From: Bradyrhizobium sp. JYMT SZCCT0428
GTDB taxonomy: Bacteria > Pseudomonadota > Alphaproteobacteria > Rhizobiales > Xanthobacteraceae
Reading direction: 5' to 3'
Length of the DNA stretch: 48,939 nucleotides
Assembly: GCF_018131075.1 (NCBI RefSeq)
Contig: NZ_JAFCLS010000055.1
Coordinates: forward strand, 1 to 48,939
Both the position numbers and the translations under genes were made by a program. Positions 34,093 to 43,321 of the stretch are shown one piece after another. Within the stretch, counting starts at the first letter, position 1. The number at the start of each line of letters is the position of its first letter. The notes beneath the pieces are model-generated. The model saw nothing but the letters and a program-made list of their open reading frames with translations. It had not been told where the DNA came from and searched no databases.

Positions 34093-34884
34093 TCACAGCC
34101 GCGTATCGAAAAAATTCTTCAGGCGGCGGAACCATAATAATCCTCCCGTTAGCGAAAGGCTCGCACAAATCGTAAGATAGGCGAGCATCCACAGGGGGGG
34201 CAGTCTACCGTTCAAAATAGGGTCGCGGTAACATTCGGCTATGACGTAGAAAGGGTTAAAAACGAGAACACTCTGCGCAAACGCCGGATAAGCAGTCAGA
34301 GCATAGAAGATAGGCGAGGCAAAAAGAAGAATAGTGAGCAGATTTGGCAGGATCAGAGCCGTATCGCGAACAAACACGTTGAGAGCGCCAAGAAACATCC
34401 CGAGCCCGGCGACGAAAACCAACTGAAGCAGAACCACCAACGGGAGAATAAGCATCGCAGGCTGCGGCAAGGTACCGTTTACCAACTGCAGGAGAGCAAT
34501 CAGTACAAACGAAACAGCCAAAGGCACTAGTCCAAGCAAGGCACCAACGACCGGGAGAAGTTCGGATTTGAAGGCGATGTTCTTAACGATACCAGCGCTC
34601 CCAACCACGGACGCCGTCCCATTCGACAATCCCTCGGAAATCGACAGCCAGGGCCCATAACCCGAGAATAACCAGATGACGAACGTCAGCGTGCTCGTAG
34701 CGCCCGCCATCCGGTTTGGAAAAACGAAAGTGAACACGAAGCAGAATATGCCAAGCAGCATCAGCGGCGACAGAAACGCCCAGACGGTTCCGAGCGCCGA
34801 CCCAAGATAGCGGTCGGTGAGTGCCATGCGAAACAGATTGCTAAGCATCAGCATATCGCGCCGATCAAAGCCCATAATATTCAT
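34093..34884 (-). CDS. wzm: ABC-2 type polysaccharide export permease
   Basis: 263 residues with about six transmembrane helices (MLLGIFCFVFTFVF; LLPVVGALLGLVPLAVSFVLI; LILPLVVLLQLVFVAGLGMF; LILPNLLTILLFASPIFYAL; MLAYLTICASLSLTGGLLWF and a weaker one near TLTFVIWLFSGYGPW). It has the Wzm/KpsM-type ending FNPFYVIAECYRDPIL. It forms the membrane channel through which a finished lipid-linked polysaccharide leaves the cytoplasm. The ATG follows the Wzt stop without a gap. It is the only permease in the cluster, although two ATPase genes precede it. The symbol is a functional assignment. Confidence 0.85.
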   Translation of the reverse strand: MNIMGFDRRDMLMLSNLFRMALTDRYLGSALGTVWAFLSPLMLLGIFCFVFTFVFPNRMAGATSTLTFVIWLFSGYGPWLSISEGLSNGTASVVGSAGIVKNIAFKSELLPVVGALLGLVPLAVSFVLIALLQLVNGTLPQPAMLILPLVVLLQLVFVAGLGMFLGALNVFVRDTALILPNLLTILLFASPIFYALTAYPAFAQSVLVFNPFYVIAECYRDPILNGRLPPLWMLAYLTICASLSLTGGLLWFRRLKNFFDTRL

Positions 34885-36117
34885 TTAGGAAGCCTCCAAC
34901 GCGCGCGTTGTGATGACAGGCGGATAATAGAGCAGCGGCCTGCCACCGTGCTGGCCCTGCTCGTCGATCACCTCGAACGCGCGACGGCTAGTATCTATAG
35001 GACCCGCATCATCGCAGAGAAGAACATCAAGGCCGTAGAGATCCGCACCGAGCAGCATGGGATCGAAAGTAACCCCTACCGTGAATGCCCCACTCTCGGG
35101 CAAGCGCTGACCTGTGGCCGAAAGTCGTTGCCGCCAAATCGGCCTTCCGTCAACCCGTGTCAACGCGACTTGCAAATCCACTGGCCGTACGAGTCCCGGC
35201 GTCGTAAGCATCAGAACACCGGCCACCCGGATCTCAAAGGGGTAAAACGCCGTAGCTGTCGCCGCAATTACCTTGCTGTCCTGAATGAGATCGACGCGCG
35301 TGATCCGGCCAATTTCTGGACGGGATATAACAATTTCACCTTCGGCGAACTTGCGAGCGAGCTCCGCCTCGTCCGCCTGCGTCACGGCAGCCTGATAGGC
35401 GTCCGTGACGGATTTGGGCTCACCGTCCATAACGATCTTACCCTGATCAAGCCAGATGCAGCGATCGCACATATCCACGATGGAGCCGAGCGAGTGCGAG
35501 ACCATGAACACGATCCGGCCCTGCCTAGCGATCTCTTTCATGCGCCGCATCGACTTGTCCGCAAAAAAGGCATCACCCACCGCCAGCGTCTCATCGATGA
35601 TAAGGATATCGGGTTCGATGAAGGCGCCCATGGAGAACGCGAGGCGCCCCTTCATGCCCGAGGAATAAGTTCGGACTGGCCGATCGATGAATTCGCCAAG
35701 ATCCGCGAAGGCGACGATCGCTTCAACATGCGATGCAATCTCCTCTTGCGACTTGCCGTGCATAGTTCCGTCGAGCCAAATGTTCTCGCGGCCCGTTATC
35801 TCTTCGCGGAGCACCGCACCAATGGTGAGCATTGCGTGCACGTCGCCAACTATCTCCACCGTACCTGAGGTCGACTCAGCGACGCCCGCCAAAATCGACA
35901 GCAAAGTCGTCTTGCCGGCGCCGTTGCGACCGATGACGCCGACGCGCTCACCCTGCCTGACGTCAAACGAAACGTCTTTGAGCGCGCGCACCTCGCGATA
36001 GGACACGGCGGCTTGTTTGCCCGCCGACAGGGCCTGCCAGAGCGACGCGGGGCCGGCGCCCTTCTCGGCTAGCACGAAGCTTTTACAAAGTTTGCTGACA
36101 TGGATGGAGGCCTTCAT
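34885..36117 (-). CDS. wzt: Wzt-type ABC transporter ATPase with C-terminal substrate-binding domain (first of two)
   Basis: 410 residues. Residues 1 to about 250 are the nucleotide-binding domain: Walker A GRNGAGKTT at 63-71, signature TYSSGMKGRLAFS, Walker B ILIIDETLAVGD and H-loop MVSHS. Residues about 265-400 are a beta-rich extension of the Wzt C-terminal type, which in O-antigen exporters recognises the glycan's non-reducing end. It overlaps the second ATPase by four bases and is followed directly by the permease. The C-terminal domain differs in sequence from that of the neighbouring ATPase, so the two may read different features or form a heterodimer. Confidence 0.85.
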   Translation of the reverse strand: MKASIHVSKLCKSFVLAEKGAGPASLWQALSAGKQAAVSYREVRALKDVSFDVRQGERVGVIGRNGAGKTTLLSILAGVAESTSGTVEIVGDVHAMLTIGAVLREEITGRENIWLDGTMHGKSQEEIASHVEAIVAFADLGEFIDRPVRTYSSGMKGRLAFSMGAFIEPDILIIDETLAVGDAFFADKSMRRMKEIARQGRIVFMVSHSLGSIVDMCDRCIWLDQGKIVMDGEPKSVTDAYQAAVTQADEAELARKFAEGEIVISRPEIGRITRVDLIQDSKVIAATATAFYPFEIRVAGVLMLTTPGLVRPVDLQVALTRVDGRPIWRQRLSATGQRLPESGAFTVGVTFDPMLLGADLYGLDVLLCDDAGPIDTSRRAFEVIDEQGQHGGRPLLYYPPVITTRALEAS

Positions 36118-37286
36118 GCGGCGCTCACGCTCCAGCGGGCAGGCAGCATAAGACCTCCATCAGGATCACCCAGGACATTCAGGGTGATGCCGTTGCCGTC
36201 AAGCCAACCGAAACCATCGAGCAGAACGCGGCGTGTTGGCAACTCCCCGTCGGGCATTACAAGATGCAACGATGCCTGATAGGTGCCCGGATCGAGGGGC
36301 AAACGCGGCACAGCAATATTGACGTGATAGATGCCGGGTTCTCTACCGACAGGGCTCACGCTGCGCGACATAAGGGCAATTTCCCATCCATAGCCTGGCT
36401 GCAACCGTTCGATCACGAAGACAGCCCCAACCTCCACCGGCTTCAATATTTCCGCTCTGGCCCCAATGACGAGGTCGCGACCGGCTTCGATCTGGATATC
36501 GGCGGGCTTTTCTATGAACCGCGCATATCCCGACGTCATCGCCTGGCGTGCAACCTCGCCAAACAGGTAGAGCCGCGCGGCTCGCTCCGGCGGCCCTGAG
36601 TAGGTCACGCGACCCTTGTCGATGATATGCGCCGTCTCGCACAACTTGATGATAGCGCTCCAGTCGTGGGTGACGAGCACGCCGGACGCGCCTCGCGATA
36701 CCCGGTCGCGTAGGCGTCTCCAGCACTTCGATTGAAAATGCTGATCGCCAACCGAGAGAATTTCGTCCAGAAGATACACCTCGTAATTTCCAGCGGTTGC
36801 AGTCGAGAAGAACAGACGGGCCATCATGCCAGCCGAATAGGTCAGGACGGGATCCTCGAAACGGTCCCCAAGTTCGGAAAAGTCATGAATATCGGCGATC
36901 ATCGGCCCGCGCTGGCTCTTCTTAAACCCATGCACCGTGAGGAGACGCTCGGCGTATTGGCGCCCCGTCAACTGCGGATTGCCAACAAGACCCAACTCAT
37001 AGATGGCTGAAAGTGCGCCGTTGATCGCCACCCGGCCTCGATCGGCTGAATAAGCGCCGCCGACGACGCGGAGCAGTGTCGACTTTCCCGCTCCATTCTT
37101 GCCGAGAATGCCCACAAACTGCCCCTTGGGCACATCGAAGCTGATGTCTTTCAGGGCCTCGAACGTCGGCACATCCGTGCCCATGCCGAACGCAAGCCGC
37201 CATGCGCTGCCCTTGTCGACGAGCGCAAAGCTCTTCGATACGCCTTGACAGGAGATAGCGATCACCGGCACCACGACATCTCTCAT
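36114..37286 (-). CDS. Second Wzt-type ABC transporter ATPase with its own C-terminal domain
   Basis: About 390 residues from ATG 37286, which overlaps the methyltransferase stop as ATGA; a longer in-frame start at 37355 would overlap far more. Motifs are Walker A GKNGAGKST, signature TYSAGMMARLFFS, Walker B VYLLDEILSVGD and H-loop LVTHD, all intact. The C-terminal part (about 255-390) is beta-rich (GAVFVIERLQPGYGWEIALM, GTYQASLHLVMPDGE) and resembles Wzt C-terminal domains only loosely. With one permease in the operon, a transporter with two different ATPase subunits is the simplest reading. The alternative is that its permease lies outside the window. Confidence 0.85.
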   Translation of the reverse strand: MRDVVVPVIAISCQGVSKSFALVDKGSAWRLAFGMGTDVPTFEALKDISFDVPKGQFVGILGKNGAGKSTLLRVVGGAYSADRGRVAINGALSAIYELGLVGNPQLTGRQYAERLLTVHGFKKSQRGPMIADIHDFSELGDRFEDPVLTYSAGMMARLFFSTATAGNYEVYLLDEILSVGDQHFQSKCWRRLRDRVSRGASGVLVTHDWSAIIKLCETAHIIDKGRVTYSGPPERAARLYLFGEVARQAMTSGYARFIEKPADIQIEAGRDLVIGARAEILKPVEVGAVFVIERLQPGYGWEIALMSRSVSPVGREPGIYHVNIAVPRLPLDPGTYQASLHLVMPDGELPTRRVLLDGFGWLDGNGITLNVLGDPDGGLMLPARWSVSAA

Positions 37287-38092
37287 ACTCCATTCCGTCG
37301 CAAAACGTAGATTCCAGCGTAGTCGCAATCGCGAAACAGCGTTGAATCCGAACAACCATCTTGAAGATTTGCTGCCAGCTGATTGATCGGATGATCGTGC
37401 CGGGCCGGATAAGGAAGTTCGACCAGGGGCTGTAAAACTCGAGACATCACCAAGTAAAAGCCCAGATTGATGTAGGCTTCAATTTTGAAAAATGACGTCG
37501 CGACGGCTTCAAACTGCTCGCGCTCAATTAGCACATTGTATTTTGCAGCAACAATAGGTGGAAGTGTCGTATGCTTGCGCAACTCGTTCAGTCCGCGCAA
37601 CCCGCCGCTCCATCCTTCGCTAACAAGCCACAAGCCGCCCGGACGCACCGTCCGGGCAATCTGCTCCATACCTTGTCTCTGCTGGTCCCAATTGTTAAGG
37701 TTGATTAGGCACCGTATCGAAATGGCAATGTCGACAGGCCCCTCTTCCGCGCGTATCGGCTCAAGATCCAGAACGTTGCCGGTACGAAAACTTGCGTTCG
37801 AGACTCCGCGCTGGCGCGCCTCATCTCGTGCTCGGTCCACGAACTTCGGAATGTAGTCAACCCCAACGATTGATGCGACATTCCTGGCGAAGCGCAATGT
37901 GCTGTATCCGTCGCCGCAGCCGATATCTGCGACCTTGGCGCGGGAATCAAGCCACCGCTCCATTCCTGCTTCGACTGCTTCCTGAAGAAATGGATCACGA
38001 GCAACAGGACGCAATCCCTGTTCATCGCGCTCGCTCGCCGCCGCCCTTTCCCAGAACTCACGTACTTTAGTTGCGTCTTCTGCCTCAGACAC
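37283..38092 (-). CDS. Class I SAM-dependent methyltransferase
   Basis: About 269 residues from GTG 38092, which has a strong ribosome-binding site (AGGAGGGGA) inside the end of the AsnB-type gene; the two overlap by eight bases. SAM motif I is KVADIGCGDGYSTLRFA, followed by VGVDYIPKFVDRA, VDIAISIRCLINLNNWDQQ and ARTVRPGGLWLVSEG. The insertion WSGGLRGLNELRKHTTLPP and the downstream HDHPINQLAANLQDG are typical of methyltransferases found beside ABC-dependent O-antigen genes. It may methylate a sugar on the growing or finished chain, possibly as a capping step read by the Wzt domains. That role is inferred from position only. Confidence 0.8.
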   Translation of the reverse strand: MSEAEDATKVREFWERAAASERDEQGLRPVARDPFLQEAVEAGMERWLDSRAKVADIGCGDGYSTLRFARNVASIVGVDYIPKFVDRARDEARQRGVSNASFRTGNVLDLEPIRAEEGPVDIAISIRCLINLNNWDQQRQGMEQIARTVRPGGLWLVSEGWSGGLRGLNELRKHTTLPPIVAAKYNVLIEREQFEAVATSFFKIEAYINLGFYLVMSRVLQPLVELPYPARHDHPINQLAANLQDGCSDSTLFRDCDYAGIYVLRRNGV

Positions 38093-39959
38093 GCTCCCCT
38101 CCTTCAAACGTCCGGCACCATTGCTCAAAGCTCAGGAACGACCAGATCAATAATCGGTTATTGGCTTTGCCGGACATATGCTGCTCTACCGTGAACCGGA
38201 TTTGGTCAGGTGAAAGGTAGTCGCTGCAGGCCAGTTCAGGTCCCATCAGCATGTCGCGCACATAGTCGGCATTCTCTCCCCGATACCACGATGCCTCGGG
38301 TGAAGAGAAGCCTTGCTTGCGACGCTCCATCACCTGGGCGGGCAAAATATGCGTCATTGCTTGTCTAAGGCAGGACTTGCCACCTGCGAACGCTTCCTGT
38401 GCAATCAGCTTTTTCTTCACGGCGTCTTCATCGATGGCCAGCATGTGGTCAAGATCGGCGAGTTTGTGACTGACAGGCAATCTCATCGCGAAGTCGACGA
38501 GCGCATTGTCGAGGAAGGGGAAGCGCTCCTCCAGCCCACTTGCCATGGCCAGCTTGTCACCTACCAGTAGGAGGCCCGAAAGAAAGGTCCGGCACTCAAA
38601 ATAGAGCGAGGCTTGTATATGATCTTCGGGACTATCGAATGCGAGGCCCTTGGCATTTCTGTAAACCGAACGAAACACGTTGAACATCTCGTCTTCGTCG
38701 TCGGCGCCTGAGCGAAACAGAGCCTTTCGTTTCTCTGCATTCGTTAGACGCTGCCAAAAACCGTAATAATTTTCGAGATAGTGGTCGCGGTCGAGAGACC
38801 GAAACACCCGATAATAGCGCCAAGGGTAGCCACCGAACAGCTCATCGCCACCGGCGCCCGACAGGCAAACCTTGACGAACTTGGAGGCCAGCCGGGCGAT
38901 GTAGTAGTTTGGATAACTCATGCCGAGCCTTAGGTCTTCAAGGTGCCAGATCACGCGGGGCAACGACCATCGAATGTCTCCGGCGTTCATCACTTGTTCG
39001 TAGTGCTCGGTCTTGCAGGTATACGCCATCAGCTCAGCTGCGCGCCGCTCATCGAATGTAGCCTCGATGCCTTCCACGCGAGAGAGCTCGAATCCGGCCG
39101 TGAAGGTCTGAAGCCTCGGCACATGATTTGCAGCCAATGCGACCACGGCACCCGAATCCATACCGCCCGACAAATAGGCTCCAACTGGAACATCAGCGAC
39201 GAGTTGGCGGCTCACCGCATCCCGCATCAAGCGCTCAAGCTTCGCAACTGCTTCTTCAGGATCGATCGGCTCGGTTTTGGAAAAATCGTAATCCCAGTAT
39301 GTTTCTCGTCGCTCGCCCTCGTCGTCTATGGTCAAGATCGTGGCGGCGGGCAATTGCTCTACACCGTCGAACAACGTATGCGGCCGGAACAAGTTCTGAA
39401 ACGTGAAATACTCGCGAAGCGCAGCCTGATTGACGCGAACCTTGAAATCCGGGTGCGCCATGAACGCTTTGATCTCGGAGGCGAAAGCGAGGTGACGGTC
39501 AGTACGCCACAGATAGAGTGGCTTGACGCCAAATCGATCGCGCACAAGAAACAAACGCTTTAGCCGCCGATCCCAAAGCCCGAATGCGGCCATGCCGTCC
39601 ACCCGCCGAGCCAATCCATGGATGCCCCAAATCGCATATCCGGCGATCAACACTTCCGTGTCAGAGCGCGTGCGAAACGCCCAACCCTCCTTGGAAAGCA
39701 AAGTGCGGAGTTCGCGGAAGTTATATATCTCTCCATTGAAGATGATTGCGATCCCCCCGTCGGGCGATTGCATCGGTTGGCGCCCGGCCGAAGTGAGATC
39801 AATGATCGAGAGGCGGCGATGGCCGAGACCAATATTATCCTGGACCAACAAACCTTCGTCGTCGGGGCCACGATGAATCAACGCGTCGCGCATGGTAGCG
39901 ATGATACGCTCTTCGACGGGGCCATTATGGAGATTGTAGAGACCTGCAATGCCGCACAT
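38085..39959 (-). CDS. AsnB-type glutamine amidotransferase, second paralogue
   Basis: About 624 residues from ATG 39959. I choose this start over 39986 because Cys2 must follow the initiator Met (MCGIAGLYNL). The glutaminase domain shows HRGPDDEG, FNGEIYNFREL and RDRFGVKPLY. The pyrophosphate loop at 264-270 is SGGMDSG: the core SGGxDS is kept, but the last Ser of the usual SGGLDSS is Gly. LSGAGGDELFGGYPWRYYR and ASGLEERFPFLDNALVDFAM are also conserved. Like the first copy it may amidate a sugar carboxylate. The two paralogues are clearly diverged, so they may act on different sugars. Confidence 0.85.
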   Translation of the reverse strand: MCGIAGLYNLHNGPVEERIIATMRDALIHRGPDDEGLLVQDNIGLGHRRLSIIDLTSAGRQPMQSPDGGIAIIFNGEIYNFRELRTLLSKEGWAFRTRSDTEVLIAGYAIWGIHGLARRVDGMAAFGLWDRRLKRLFLVRDRFGVKPLYLWRTDRHLAFASEIKAFMAHPDFKVRVNQAALREYFTFQNLFRPHTLFDGVEQLPAATILTIDDEGERRETYWDYDFSKTEPIDPEEAVAKLERLMRDAVSRQLVADVPVGAYLSGGMDSGAVVALAANHVPRLQTFTAGFELSRVEGIEATFDERRAAELMAYTCKTEHYEQVMNAGDIRWSLPRVIWHLEDLRLGMSYPNYYIARLASKFVKVCLSGAGGDELFGGYPWRYYRVFRSLDRDHYLENYYGFWQRLTNAEKRKALFRSGADDEDEMFNVFRSVYRNAKGLAFDSPEDHIQASLYFECRTFLSGLLLVGDKLAMASGLEERFPFLDNALVDFAMRLPVSHKLADLDHMLAIDEDAVKKKLIAQEAFAGGKSCLRQAMTHILPAQVMERRKQGFSSPEASWYRGENADYVRDMLMGPELACSDYLSPDQIRFTVEQHMSGKANNRLLIWSFLSFEQWCRTFEGGERV

Positions 39960-40008
39960 CAAGGAGTCCTCAGCCGACCGGGACATCGGGCCATCGTAAC
40001 GGTGGTCC

Positions 40009-41160
40009 TCATCCCATCGCTCTCAATGTATCCACGACGCGATCTACGTCAGCGGTTTGCATGTGGTTATGGAGCGGCAGCGCAATGCTCCTGGCTTCTG
40101 CTTGCGTGGCCAGGGGAAAATGCCTCGGATCCGTGCCATACGTCTGTCGGTAAGCCCCTAGGCCCACGACGGAGTGAGTGCCGGGCCGACCTGCTATGCC
40201 GTTGGTCTGAAGGTAGGCCAACAGATCGTTACGCGGTGCCGGCGCACGCGTCTCATCTACCATCACGACATAGGCTTGCAGCGCATGCTCATGAGCTCTT
40301 GGTCGCGCCGGAGCGCTAATCCAGGAGAGCTCTTGCAGCCGCGCGTCATAGTATTCGGCAAGTGCGCGCCGTTCCGCAATAAAGCGATCGAGTTTTCCCA
40401 ATTGCACATAAGCGATGGCAGCCTGAACATCTGTCAGTCGATAGTTGAAGCCAAAAACCTTGAACTCGGGCAGATCGTAGGGCTTGGCGCCCCGATGACG
40501 TACTTCCTCCGAAACGCTCGCACCGTGGTTGCGATAGACGTCGACAAGCGAGGCCAGCCGATCATCGTTAGTCGTGACCACCCCTCCCTCACCGCAGGTA
40601 ATCGATTTGCGCGGGTGAAGCGAGAAGCAACCAAGTGCACCGAGGCCACCGGTCGGCTTTCCATTATAACTGCCGCCAGCGGCACAGGCAGCATCCTCGA
40701 TAATGGGAATTGAATCAGGAACCACAGTTCTAAGACCATCCATGTCTGCGGCCAGACCAAACAGGTGCACGGCAATGACGGCCTTGGTTCGCCGAGAAAG
40801 CGCGGCGGCGACGGCGGCCGGGCTGATATTGTAGCTGTCGGCCTCGACATCAACGAAAATAGGTGTCGCCCCGCAGTGAACGACGACGTTGGCAGTCGCA
40901 ACCCAAGTGAACGCCGGCACGATCACCTCGTCGCCGGGCCCTATGCCAAGGACAACAAGCGCCAAATGCAGCGCCGTCGTGCACGACGTGACGGCAAACG
41001 CATGCTTGAGCTGATGGCGCTCGGCAAAAGCCGTCTCGAATTTACGGACCCAAGGTCCTTGCGTAAGCCAGCCTGACTCCAGGACCTGGCGTACTGCGTC
41101 AAGCTCATCCTCTCCCATCACGGGTTTGGCGATTGCAATTGAACCTAGGCCAGCTGTCAT
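40009..41160 (-). CDS. DegT/DnrJ/EryC1/StrS-family sugar aminotransferase
   Basis: 383 residues. PLP-binding features are CTTALHLALVVLGIGPGDEV (phosphate loop region), EDAACAAGGSYNG (Asp of the PLP ring), and CFSLHPRKSITCGEGGVV with Lys185 as the Schiff-base lysine, followed by GFNYRLTDVQAAIAYVQL. Overall it is of the WbpE/perosamine-synthase type that aminates keto-sugar nucleotides. Two roles fit. It could supply the missing transamination between the WbpB- and WbpD-like enzymes of the left operon, or it could feed the GNAT/WbqC pair in its own operon. Sequence alone does not decide between C3- and C4-amination. It begins 55 bases after the coiled-coil glycosyltransferase gene. Confidence 0.85.
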   Translation of the reverse strand: MTAGLGSIAIAKPVMGEDELDAVRQVLESGWLTQGPWVRKFETAFAERHQLKHAFAVTSCTTALHLALVVLGIGPGDEVIVPAFTWVATANVVVHCGATPIFVDVEADSYNISPAAVAAALSRRTKAVIAVHLFGLAADMDGLRTVVPDSIPIIEDAACAAGGSYNGKPTGGLGALGCFSLHPRKSITCGEGGVVTTNDDRLASLVDVYRNHGASVSEEVRHRGAKPYDLPEFKVFGFNYRLTDVQAAIAYVQLGKLDRFIAERRALAEYYDARLQELSWISAPARPRAHEHALQAYVVMVDETRAPAPRNDLLAYLQTNGIAGRPGTHSVVGLGAYRQTYGTDPRHFPLATQAEARSIALPLHNHMQTADVDRVVDTLRAMG

Positions 41161-41215
41161 CGTCCAAATCTCTTTTTTAGAATCGCAGGCGACGCGGGAT
41201 TACGCCGCTTCGGAC

Positions 41216-43321
41216 TCATTCAAACACTTCGTCTGATTCAGCCGGCAAGCCCGCGCGCAGGCGATCGATCACCCTCTCATATCGTTTGGCACACACGTCC
41301 GGGGAATGCCACTTGATCGCGTAAGAACGCCCCGCCGATCCAAGCTCCGCGCGACGTACCGGGTCCGTCAATAATGACTTCAGCACATCATAGACCGACG
41401 CTTCGGTTGCATGCGCCACTGGCGCCTCAATGATGTGCTGAAGCGGCGGATCTTGCGCACCATTGATGTTGGTAATGAGCGGGCGCCCGAGCATGAGCGA
41501 TTCACGCGCGTTGGCTCCTAAGCGACCGTAATTCAATTGGTCAACCACAACGTCAGCCTGAACTTGGTAAAATTTCACATCGACACTGGGTAAGTCAGTG
41601 GCGAAGAATAATTTGACGGGCCATCCCTCATTTTTAAGACGCTCTATCGCTGTCAAGACAGCGCCCGTGCCCTTTATGTCGCGATCGTCGCGTCGTCGCG
41701 ATTCATAGTTGCCGACCGCATGATATACGAGAAACTCATTTGGCCTTCGAGTAATCTTTTTGTCCGCAGCAACGACGATATCAGGGTTCCAATCGACTTC
41801 AGAAATTGCTGTGGTGATTGGCCGTGTCACAAATTTTGGACCTTTGCGCTCAGGAGTTGTCCAATCACCTTCCAAAGCGACCCAATCGCAGAGTTGATCT
41901 AGCTTTGAAATCCAAGCCGCATTTGTCGCGTTGCTGCATACCGATGGAGAGTTTTCCCACACACATTTGCTACACAACCCGCCTGTAACGTTACGAATTG
42001 ATGATTGCAGGCTGCCGTCCATGCAGCCCGCAACCATGTATCCGATCTTTACTGAATGCCGCTTGAGTTCAAGAAGATCCCAGGGAACTTTGGTATTTAC
42101 GTTGGAGTACTCGATATTTTCTTTGAAAAAACTTCCGTATCCACTGCCATAAAAATGCAATGCGCCAAAGCGCTCCGGGACAGTGCGGAAGAAGTTTCGT
42201 ACACGATCTCGCATGGCGTCCGGGTCAGCGTCGAATAGATTGATATCCTCGCCATGGTAAAACTGCTGTTGCGGGCTATCTTTCGATTCAATCGAGACAG
42301 TCACGGCGTCCCATCCGCGCTTTTTCAGCCCCTTCGCGAGCCACTCGAAATGATAATAGCTATTATGTAGGAACACCACAGAGCGACGTTTTGGCTCTGC
42401 GGGAATTGCGGAAGGCAGAAGAGAGGGTTTGTCAAACGGAACTATGCTCGAGATTCTTTGTGATTCGGCTGGCAAGTGCCTCGCCGCGAAGCCTTCCGCC
42501 ACGAAATTGATAAGATCGGGTTGAGCGGACAAGACGTTCATTGCTTCCATATATGCGGTGGAATTTATCGCTTCTGAACCTGGCGTGATCGAGGTCTCTG
42601 CGAGATTCGGCTCACGACGATGCTGGTGCCGCGCAAATGCAAGGTGTGCTACGCTGGGCATACGACGGACAGCATCGATCAACCATGTCGCTTCAAATGC
42701 GGTCTCGGCACTACCGTGGGGCGTCAGTGTCTTAACCCATATCTTCTCGACGTCTCCACGAACGATCGCATCCACGCATTCCCTCGTAGGATGACCTCCA
42801 AACCAGGGAACGTTGAGTTGATTTGCACTACCTCGTAGCAAGAAGAGCGTATCGGCATGCTGAGCATAGTAAAAGCGATCTTCCGGATCGAAATGACTAT
42901 TCGCCGACTGTTCTTGTGCCCCTCGGAAAATGAGGACTCCGCTAATCTCAGTGACAAGTTTCCAATAGGTATCGTAAAAATTCACAGCGTCGGAGCGCAG
43001 TTGATCGTGACGACCAAGAAGCGATTCGTGGCGCGCGCCAAGCCCTTCATGCCGCGTACTGAGCCCGTCGAGCTGCTTGCCGAGTTCGTCGTGCTGCCCG
43101 ATCAACGCTTCAAAACGACCTACGAGCTCCTCATGACGTGCCGATAGGTCAGAATTGGACCGTTGAAACGCCTCAGCCTTCGTCTGCAGGTCACTGACAG
43201 CCCGTTCGGTATATCGCACCCACCGCTGCGCGCGTCGAATGAAATTCCAGCGGATTGTCAAATCGCGAAGTAACAAGCCGAGCGTCCCCATCGATTTGTT
43301 GCAAGACCTTCGCGCAGCCAT
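41216..43321 (-). CDS. Large glycosyltransferase with N-terminal coiled coil
   Basis: Up to 701 residues; ATG 43321 or 43291 could start it. Residues about 42-110 are a long charged helix with a recurring RHExL(x)GRHDxL pattern, which I read as a coiled coil. The C-terminal third has GT4-like features: VVFLHNSYYHFEWLAKGLKK (first Rossmann strand region), ADVVVDQLNYGRLGANARES and LMLGRPLITNINGAQDPPL (donor-binding region). A cysteine group in the middle (VTGGLCSKCVW and SVCSNATN) could bind a metal. It is the first gene of the right operon, divergent from the fusion glycosyltransferase at 43853. Substrates unknown. Confidence 0.7.
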   Translation of the reverse strand: MAARRSCNKSMGTLGLLLRDLTIRWNFIRRAQRWVRYTERAVSDLQTKAEAFQRSNSDLSARHEELVGRFEALIGQHDELGKQLDGLSTRHEGLGARHESLLGRHDQLRSDAVNFYDTYWKLVTEISGVLIFRGAQEQSANSHFDPEDRFYYAQHADTLFLLRGSANQLNVPWFGGHPTRECVDAIVRGDVEKIWVKTLTPHGSAETAFEATWLIDAVRRMPSVAHLAFARHQHRREPNLAETSITPGSEAINSTAYMEAMNVLSAQPDLINFVAEGFAARHLPAESQRISSIVPFDKPSLLPSAIPAEPKRRSVVFLHNSYYHFEWLAKGLKKRGWDAVTVSIESKDSPQQQFYHGEDINLFDADPDAMRDRVRNFFRTVPERFGALHFYGSGYGSFFKENIEYSNVNTKVPWDLLELKRHSVKIGYMVAGCMDGSLQSSIRNVTGGLCSKCVWENSPSVCSNATNAAWISKLDQLCDWVALEGDWTTPERKGPKFVTRPITTAISEVDWNPDIVVAADKKITRRPNEFLVYHAVGNYESRRRDDRDIKGTGAVLTAIERLKNEGWPVKLFFATDLPSVDVKFYQVQADVVVDQLNYGRLGANARESLMLGRPLITNINGAQDPPLQHIIEAPVAHATEASVYDVLKSLLTDPVRRAELGSAGRSYAIKWHSPDVCAKRYERVIDRLRAGLPAESDEVFE

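Noticed and set aside
34948..35868. 306-codon plus-strand frame opposite the first Wzt gene
   Set aside because: It lies entirely antisense to an ABC ATPase with all motifs intact. The composition (many His, Arg, Asn) is typical of a shadow frame in high-GC DNA.
21294..39959. Reading the AsnB pair as ordinary asparagine biosynthesis
   Set aside because: Two diverged copies embedded in two glycan operons fit sugar amidation better, although housekeeping function cannot be excluded from sequence.
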